A stretch of 50,537 nt of DNA from Sphaerobacter sp. (GTDB taxonomy: Bacteria > Chloroflexota > Chloroflexia > Thermomicrobiales > Thermomicrobiaceae): the NCBI RefSeq assembly GCF_019683595.1, contig NZ_JADGHZ010000005.1:1-50537 (forward strand), read 5' to 3'. The translations under genes and the position numbers were made by a program. Of this stretch, positions 45,560-50,537 are shown in pieces. The notes below the pieces were generated by a model. That model did not search any database. It saw only the letters and a program-made list of their open reading frames with translations, and had not been told where the DNA came from. The first letter of the stretch is position 1. The number at the start of each line of letters is the position of its first letter.

Positions 45560-46141
45560 TCAGGAGCGGGCAAGCGACTGCAACGCCGCGTAGACGCGCT
45601 CTTCGACCGTCTGTCCCTCGCGGCGTTCGACGCGAGCCAGGGCGTCGCGAGCCTCGGGCGCGGTATAGCCGAGTGCCATGAGCGCCTCCATCGCCTCAGC
45701 GTCGGCCGCCGCGAGGGCCTGCCCTTGCATGCCGGCCGGTTCGGGCAGCTTGCCGCGAAGCTCCAGGATGATCCGGCTGGCGGTCTTCCTACCGATGCCC
45801 GGCACCCGGCTGAGGGAGGCGATGTCCTCCGACTCGATGACCCGGTGCACCTCCTCCGGCCGGGCACTCGAGAGGATGTTCAGCGCCACCCGTGGCCCGA
45901 CGCCGGTCACGCTCATGAGCAACTCGAAGAGCTGCAACTCTTCCGGCGTGCTGAAGCCGTAGAGCGTGATGTCGTCCTCGCGCACGCGGAGGTGCGTGTA
46001 GAGCTCGGCGTGGTCGCCAACCTCACCGAGGTCGTCGACGGTCGTCTGCGACGTGAGCACGCGGATGATGAGCCCATGGAGGTCGATGAGCACGATCCCC
46101 GGGTACTTGGCGTGGATCGGACCCCGAACGCCACTGATCAT
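45560..46141 (-). CDS. ruvA: Holliday junction branch migration protein RuvA
   Basis: The 193-residue protein has the three RuvA domains: an OB fold (1-62, MISGVRGPIHAKYPGIVLID), a tandem helix-hairpin-helix region (about 66-135, LLMSVTGVGPRVALNILS and LSRVPGIGRKTASRIILEL) and a C-terminal RuvB-binding domain (about 148-193). The acidic pin and usual length are consistent with function. Its ATG overlaps the amidohydrolase stop (ATGA), an unusual partner. ruvB and ruvC are not in the window. Confidence 0.96.
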   Translation of the reverse strand: MISGVRGPIHAKYPGIVLIDLHGLIIRVLTSQTTVDDLGEVGDHAELYTHLRVREDDITLYGFSTPEELQLFELLMSVTGVGPRVALNILSSARPEEVHRVIESEDIASLSRVPGIGRKTASRIILELRGKLPEPAGMQGQALAAADAEAMEALMALGYTAPEARDALARVERREGQTVEERVYAALQSLARS

Positions 46142-46995
46142 TGGGCATCCCCGCCGGGGAGGTTGTAGACACGGATCGCGTTGCCGCCGAGCACGGGGCC
46201 CACCTCCTCCTCGCGCAGGTTCGCATCGCGCACCCGCCGCAGGAAGCGATCCTGCCGCAGCACCGGATAGTCCGACGCCATCAGCACGCGCTCAGGTCCG
46301 ACGATGTCCAGCACCGTCCGGAAGACGTCGAAGCGGTACAGGTACGTCGACGCGGCCGAGTCGTACGCCACGTTGCGCGCCAGCGACGCGACCTCCGGCA
46401 TCAACTCATAGAAGGGCAGTCCGCCACCCCAGTGCGCCGCGACCACCCGGAGATCGGGATAGGCCGCCAGGAAGTGGACGAGCTTCTCGGGCGTCGCGGT
46501 GCCCTTGCCGGGGTAGATATGCCCCACCGGCTCGCTGACGTGGAACATCACCGGACGGTCGTGCTGCACACAGACGTCGACCAGCGCGGCCAGCGGTTCC
46601 GGCTCGCGGAAGTCAAACCCCTGCGCGTCGGCATTCAACTCCCCGATCCCGACGGCGCCGAGGGCGAAGCAGCGGGCGGCCTCCTCGGCGGCGTTGGGCG
46701 CGGTCGGCACCACCGTCGCCAGCCAGCTCAACCGGTCGGGGTACGTCGCGGCGGCCGCCGCCATGTAGTCGTTGTGCATCCGGCAGAGGGCCGGGTCGCG
46801 CCACGGGAACCCGGCGATGATGGAACGGTCGATCCCCGCGGCGTCCATGCTGGCGATCAGGTCCTCGGCAGTCACCAGCGCCGCGCGCGGGTTTGAATAG
46901 AGGTGCTCAAACCAGGGATCACGCGCTACGTATGCCGCACGGTCCCGGCAGATCTCCGGGGAAAAGACGTGCGTGTGCGCGTCGACGACCACCAC
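46138..46995 (-). CDS. Amidohydrolase family (amidohydrolase-2/ACMSD-like) metal hydrolase
   Basis: This roughly 285-residue TIM-barrel protein begins VVVVDAHTHVFSPEI (HxH metal ligands). Further motifs are MFHVSEPVGH, VAAHWGGGLPFYELMP and MASDYPVLRQ (conserved Asp). Such proteins hydrolyse or decarboxylate small cyclic acids; the substrate is unknown. The start is uncertain: I use GTG at 46995, which has GGGAG 9 nt upstream; ATG 47022 would add nine residues but lacks a well-spaced site. It lies between a PP2C phosphatase gene (upstream) and ruvA (overlapping). Confidence 0.85.
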   Translation of the reverse strand: MVVVDAHTHVFSPEICRDRAAYVARDPWFEHLYSNPRAALVTAEDLIASMDAAGIDRSIIAGFPWRDPALCRMHNDYMAAAAATYPDRLSWLATVVPTAPNAAEEAARCFALGAVGIGELNADAQGFDFREPEPLAALVDVCVQHDRPVMFHVSEPVGHIYPGKGTATPEKLVHFLAAYPDLRVVAAHWGGGLPFYELMPEVASLARNVAYDSAASTYLYRFDVFRTVLDIVGPERVLMASDYPVLRQDRFLRRVRDANLREEEVGPVLGGNAIRVYNLPGGDAQ

Positions 46996-47045
46996 CGACG
47001 GCCACTCCCATGCCCGCGGCATCCGTGCGGGCGGGGCCGGCGCTC

Positions 47046-47942
47046 CTAGGCCCCGCCACCCATGAACAGGATGACCGCGACGATCGCGATGAAGACGAGG
47101 AGGCCGATCAGCACCAGCACCGGGACCAGCCACGCAGCGCGCCCGGCGGCCTCCGCCTCCACCGGCTGCGGCTCCAGCGTCGCACCGGCCGGCATCATCC
47201 AGGCGACCACCGCGCTGACGTTGTCGTTGGACGAACGCGCCAGTGCGGTCTGGACGAGCTCCCGCGCGGCCTGCTCGGGCGGTGAGCTGAGCACAATGCG
47301 CGCGAGATCCTCCTCCTCGACGTAGTCATGGACACCGTCGGTCGTCAGGACCAACCGGTCGTCTGCCAGCAAGCGGATCTCGAAGATATCGACATCGACG
47401 CGCGGCCGGTGTCCAAGCGCGCGGGTAATGATGTTGCGGTGCTGGCTTTCGCGCGCCTCCTGCTCGGTCATCGCGCCGGCTGCGACCTGCTCCGCCACCA
47501 GGGAGTGGTCCCGCGTGACCTGCGTCGCCCGGTTCGCCCGGATTAGGTAGGCACGGCTGTCGCCGACATTGCCGATCGTCAGGTCATTCCCCCGGATGAC
47601 CGCGGCGACCAGCGTCGTGCCCATCATGTTCTCGTCGCCGTTGGCCGAGCCGTTTTGATAGATCAGCTCGTTGGCGTGGCGGAAGGCCTGCTTCAGGCGC
47701 TGCGGGACCTCAGTCGGGCCGATCTCCGACCCGTAGTAGTCCTCGCGCAGCGTATCGACCGCGATCTGTGCCGCGACTTCGCCCCGCTGGTAGCCGCCCA
47801 TGCCGTCGGCGACGGCCAGGAGCACCCCGTGGCTCTGGGCCAACTCCCCTTCCGGATCGGCGACGAAGACGCTGTCCTCGTTTTCCTCCCGGACGGTCCC
47901 GGTGTCGGTCGCAGCACCGACCGCCACCCGCATTTCATCCAC
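47046..47942 (-). CDS. PP2C-family serine/threonine phosphatase with C-terminal membrane anchor
   Basis: The 298-residue protein has the bacterial PP2C (Stp/PstP) motifs in order: REENEDSVFVADP, LLAVADGMGGYQRGEVAAQ, GTTLVAAVI, NVGDSRAYLIR, QVTRDHSLV, ITRALGH, TTDGVHDYV and SNDNVSAVV, so the metal-binding Asp residues are intact. A single transmembrane helix (about 271-293) ends the protein, placing the catalytic domain in the cytoplasm by the positive-inside pattern. A partner Ser/Thr kinase is not in the window. The GTG at 47942 is used; an ATG three codons later is possible. Confidence 0.92.
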   Translation of the reverse strand: MDEMRVAVGAATDTGTVREENEDSVFVADPEGELAQSHGVLLAVADGMGGYQRGEVAAQIAVDTLREDYYGSEIGPTEVPQRLKQAFRHANELIYQNGSANGDENMMGTTLVAAVIRGNDLTIGNVGDSRAYLIRANRATQVTRDHSLVAEQVAAGAMTEQEARESQHRNIITRALGHRPRVDVDIFEIRLLADDRLVLTTDGVHDYVEEEDLARIVLSSPPEQAARELVQTALARSSNDNVSAVVAWMMPAGATLEPQPVEAEAAGRAAWLVPVLVLIGLLVFIAIVAVILFMGGGA

Positions 47943-47973
47943 GTGATCGCGCCCTTACCCTCGGTACCGTTCT

Positions 47974-48005
47974 ATTCCCCCGGAACTGCGAACATTCCCC
48001 GGTTC
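47974..48005. repeat. Direct repeats in the pp2c-lprG divergent region
   Basis: ATTCCCCCGGAAC (47974-47986) and ATTCCCCGGTTC (47994-48005) recur 20 bp apart, about two helical turns, between two divergent genes. This is a plausible site for a regulator on one DNA face, not an assigned operator. Confidence 0.35.
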
Positions 48006-48076
48006 TGGCTGCGAAATCGTAGCACAGCGGAGCGTCCCTGGCCACGCTCGCCACTCCGCGTCCGTTCACGCGCCTA

Positions 48077-48085
48077 TGTTACGAT
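48077..48085 (+). promoter_or_regulatory. Putative extended -10 promoter of the lipoprotein/MFS operon
   Basis: TGT followed by TACGAT (48080-48085), with an overlapping TATGTT. It predicts a leader of about 34 nt. Confidence 0.4.
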
Positions 48086-48125
48086 TGCGCTGTTTCGACG
48101 GTGCTCGGGATGGAGACACGAACAG

Positions 48126-48845
48126 ATGCGATGGGTCCCACTGCTACGACTCATGCCGGTACTCCTCCTCATGGCGGGGCTGGTGCTCGCCTGCGGTGGG
48201 TCCGACGAGGAACCAACCTCGACACCCTCGCCCCAGAGCCTAATCGACGCCGCTGCGGCCCGGTTCAACGAGCTCGATTCGGCCCACTACACGTTGACGA
48301 TCGACGGGGATGTCTACCTCGATTCGCAGGGGATGCTCGCTCTCCGCGGCGCTGAGGGCGACCTCCAGCGCCCCGACCGCGCCACCGCCAAGGCCGACAT
48401 CGGCTTCGCCGGCACGACGCTCTCGGTGAACGTGGTCGCCCTGGGCCAGGAGCAATACATGACCAATTTCCTGACCGGCCGGTGGGAGCGCGCCCCAGAG
48501 GATCTGGACTACAACCCGGCCGTGGTGTTCGACCCCGAGCGCGGCATCCCGGGCGTGCTCCGTGACACGCGCGACGTGACGCTGGTCGGTGAGGAAAACC
48601 TCGACGGCGCGTCGGCCTACCACCTGCGGGGCGTCGTCCCGCAAGCCGCGGTCGCGCCGATGACCGGCAACGCCTTCCAGGGCGACCCGATCGACTTCGA
48701 CCTGTGGATCGACCGCGAGACATCCGACATTCGCAAGGTTGTGCTCCACGACACGGCCGCCGCGCAGGGAGCGACACCGGCGACATGGACCCTCGTCCTG
48801 AGCAAGCACAACGAGCCGGTCACCATCGAGAAGCCGGCGACCTAG
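48126..48845 (+). CDS. LppX_LprAFG family lipoprotein (LprG-like)
   Basis: The 239-residue protein has a lipoprotein signal peptide (LLRLMPVLLLMAGLVLAC, lipidated C23) and then a Ser/Thr/Pro linker. The folded domain has the LppX/LprG pattern: SAHYTLTIDG, GAEGDLQRPDRATAKADIGF, YMTNFLTGRWERAP, DPERGIPGVLRDTRD, AYHLRGVV and, at the end, LVLSKHNEPVTIEKP. Members hold lipids in a large cavity at the outer face of the membrane. The MFS gene that follows matches the lprG-Rv1410c (P55) pairing of mycobacteria. The ATG at 48126 has only a weak GGAG. Confidence 0.9.
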   Translation: MRWVPLLRLMPVLLLMAGLVLACGGSDEEPTSTPSPQSLIDAAAARFNELDSAHYTLTIDGDVYLDSQGMLALRGAEGDLQRPDRATAKADIGFAGTTLSVNVVALGQEQYMTNFLTGRWERAPEDLDYNPAVVFDPERGIPGVLRDTRDVTLVGEENLDGASAYHLRGVVPQAAVAPMTGNAFQGDPIDFDLWIDRETSDIRKVVLHDTAAAQGATPATWTLVLSKHNEPVTIEKPAT

Positions 48846-50386
48846 CACCGGCAGCGGTCCCCGGCGCGCACAGCCCGGGGCGACTGCTCGTGCCGGTCCT
48901 GATCATCGTCGTCGTCGCTGCCCTGGACCTGACGGTCATCGCCCCGATCCTCCCCGCCGTCCTGGTCGACCTGCGCGTCAACACCGCGGAGGCCGACCGC
49001 TACGTGTGGATCGTCAGCGGCTACCTCCTGGCCTATACGCTCACGATTCCCCTGATGGGTCGGCTCTCTGATATCGTCGGCCGGCGAGCGACCTTCCTCG
49101 CAGCACTGGGCATCTTCCTTGCCGGCTCGGCGGCCTGCGCGGCCGCGCACACACTCCCAGCCATCATCGCCGCGCGAGTCGTCCAGGGCTTCGGCGGTGG
49201 CGCCATGGTGCCGGTCGCGATGGCGGTGGTCGGCGACCTGCTGCCTCCGGCACGGCGAGCGGGCGCACTCGGCGTCGTCGCCGCGGCCGATACGCTCGGC
49301 TGGGTGCTTGGGCCGCTCTGGGGCGCGGCCATCGAACAGCTCACCGGCGACTGGCGCTGGATCTTCCTCCTCAACCTGCCGATCGGCCTCACGGCCGGCG
49401 CGGTCCTGGTGGTGCGCTGGCGCGACCTGCCACTGGGAGGGCGCCAACACATGGCCCTCGACCTCCCCGGCGCGCTGCTCCTGGCAGTCGGCCTTCTGGG
49501 GTTGAGCCTGGGAGTGTCGGTCGGTGCCGAGCCGATGCCGGGAGGCGGCAGCCGCGCACTCGGGGCAGCGCCGAACCCCCTGGCCGCCTACCGCTTGCCG
49601 CTGGTCGTCGTCGGCATCGTCGCGCTGGCGCTGCTGGTCGTGGTCGAGCGGCGAGCCCGGCACCCGCTCATTCCCCTCGGCATCTTCCGTGAGCGCCTCT
49701 TCGCCGCCGCGAACGGGACGAACTTCCTCATCGGCGCGGCACTGATGGTGGCGATGGTGAACGTCCCGCTGCTGACCGCGCTCCTGGTCGAAGAGGACCG
49801 CGTCAGCCTCGTCAGTGCCGAGCTGCTGGGCGCCTTTTCGCTGGCGATGGGAATCGGTGCCCTGGCAGGCGGGCGCGTCGCGGAGCGCTTTGGCTACGTC
49901 GGGGTGACTCTGGCCGGCCTGCTCGTCGCCGCGGCCGGGTTCTGGCGCATGAGCGGGTGGGGCAACACGCTGGAGATGTCGCGCATGGGCCTCGACCTCG
50001 CGGTCACCGGGGTCGGTGTGGGCCTGGTCATCGCGCCCATCGCCGCGGCGGCCATCAACGCCGCGCGCCGTTCCGACCTCGGCATCGCCTCGGGACTCGT
50101 GATCGTCATGCGCCTGCTCGGCATGACCCTCGGCATCTCCGCGCTGACCGCCTGGGGCGTTGCCCGCTTGAACGAGGCGCTGACCAGCTTACCACCCGTC
50201 ATCCAGCAACCGGGCGAATCGCTGGCCGACTACCTGGCGCGCCAGCAGCAAGTGGCGGTGGAGCAGGCCATCCCGGCGACCATCGAGGTCATCCGCGACA
50301 CGTTCGGCGCCGCCGCCCTCATCTGCCTGCTGGCCATCCTCCCCGCGCTCTTCCTCTCCCAGCGCCCGCGCCGGGAGCGAGAGTGA
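48785..50386 (+). CDS. MFS transporter, 14-TM DHA2/P55-like
   Basis: The roughly 533-residue transporter has about 14 helices. Motif A is PLMGRLSDIVGRRATF after TM2; VQGFGGGAMVPVAMAVVGDL and LGWVLGPLWGAAIEQ follow, as in EmrB/QacA-type drug:H+ antiporters. A loop of about 50 residues before the last helix (NEALTSLPPVIQQPGESLAD...) is unusually long and recalls the periplasmic extension of mycobacterial Rv1410. The start is uncertain: ATG 48785 overlaps the lipoprotein gene by 61 bp; GTG 48890 begins just before TM1 and would also give a complete transporter. It probably works with the LprG-like lipoprotein in lipid or drug export. Confidence 0.88.
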   Translation: MDPRPEQAQRAGHHREAGDLAPAAVPGAHSPGRLLVPVLIIVVVAALDLTVIAPILPAVLVDLRVNTAEADRYVWIVSGYLLAYTLTIPLMGRLSDIVGRRATFLAALGIFLAGSAACAAAHTLPAIIAARVVQGFGGGAMVPVAMAVVGDLLPPARRAGALGVVAAADTLGWVLGPLWGAAIEQLTGDWRWIFLLNLPIGLTAGAVLVVRWRDLPLGGRQHMALDLPGALLLAVGLLGLSLGVSVGAEPMPGGGSRALGAAPNPLAAYRLPLVVVGIVALALLVVVERRARHPLIPLGIFRERLFAAANGTNFLIGAALMVAMVNVPLLTALLVEEDRVSLVSAELLGAFSLAMGIGALAGGRVAERFGYVGVTLAGLLVAAAGFWRMSGWGNTLEMSRMGLDLAVTGVGVGLVIAPIAAAAINAARRSDLGIASGLVIVMRLLGMTLGISALTAWGVARLNEALTSLPPVIQQPGESLADYLARQQQVAVEQAIPATIEVIRDTFGAAALICLLAILPALFLSQRPRRERE

Positions 50387-50394
50387 TACGCCTT

Positions 50395-50518
50395 GCGTCA
50401 TGCGTCATACGTCCCCCTCACCCCCGGCCCCTCTCCCACCAGGGGAGAGGGGAGTAGGACGGACCACGGAACACGCAATACACAATACCCATCCCGCATG
50501 ACGGTTGACGCATGACGC
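50395..50518. repeat. Intergenic inverted repeat with inner terminator
   Basis: A perfect 13-bp inverted repeat, GCGTCATGCGTCA (50395-50407) and TGACGCATGACGC (50506-50518), encloses a CCCCTCTCCC/GGGGAGAGGGG hairpin at 50428-50452. The inner hairpin belongs to the same family as that at 20053-20158 and may terminate the MFS transcript. The rest of the window (to 50537) holds no gene. Confidence 0.6.
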
Positions 50519-50537
50519 ATCACGCCTCCCCCAACGC

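Overview
The window is GC-rich (clearly above 60% by eye), densely coded bacterial chromosome. Gene content and protein style suggest a Chloroflexota bacterium, probably class Thermomicrobia (Sphaerobacter-like). That placement is my inference from gene style, not a database match. I can support 43 protein genes, mostly housekeeping or accessory chromosomal genes. I see no rRNA, tRNA, CRISPR array, prophage or intact transposase gene.

Layout. 0.4-6 kb: an Ala-rich membrane-anchored protein, mnmG behind a nearly leaderless promoter, a metallophosphoesterase, then a usp-trkA-trkA operon. 6-12 kb: a repeat-filled gap with a MITE-like element, an HxlR regulator divergent from an FAD oxidoreductase, glutamate dehydrogenase and gatB. 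12-20 kb: a LytM (M23) envelope peptidase, an orphan nuoG/nuoI pair, an aldehyde dehydrogenase and a type II NADH dehydrogenase. 20-24 kb: a minus-strand operon (ArsC/Spx-like redox protein, endonuclease IV, methyltransferase) facing rmlD and a glycosyltransferase. 24-33 kb: a zinc-ribbon membrane protein, isocitrate-type dehydrogenase, YprB-like nuclease, gpmI, a class III aminotransferase, Hsp20 and enolase. 33-38 kb: pheST behind a T-box riboswitch. 37.5-39 kb: a PspC/LiaF/LiaI-like three-gene operon, one gene only 59 codons. 39-43 kb: an overlapping hisZ/hisS-like, hisG, hisD operon. 43-45.5 kb: TetR with double operators in front of a DrrAB exporter. 45.5-48 kb: PP2C phosphatase, amidohydrolase, ruvA. 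48-50.4 kb: an LprG-like lipoprotein overlapping a 14-TM MFS transporter gene, followed by repeats.

The most striking observation is the ArsC/Spx-like gene at 21849-22220 on the minus strand. Its reading frame is continuous except for one TGA, which lies exactly where the first cysteine of the CxxC redox motif should be. A 7-bp hairpin with a G-containing loop starts a short distance downstream, so this looks like a selenoprotein that ordinary gene calling would split or truncate. Other items worth a second look are the LprG/P55-like lipid-export pair outside Actinobacteria, an FdhA-like NuoG that has lost the molybdenum ligand, a catalytically intact HisRS-like protein encoded with a long-form HisG, two likely leaderless genes, and at least two related MITE-like elements, one of which abuts the pheS T-box leader.
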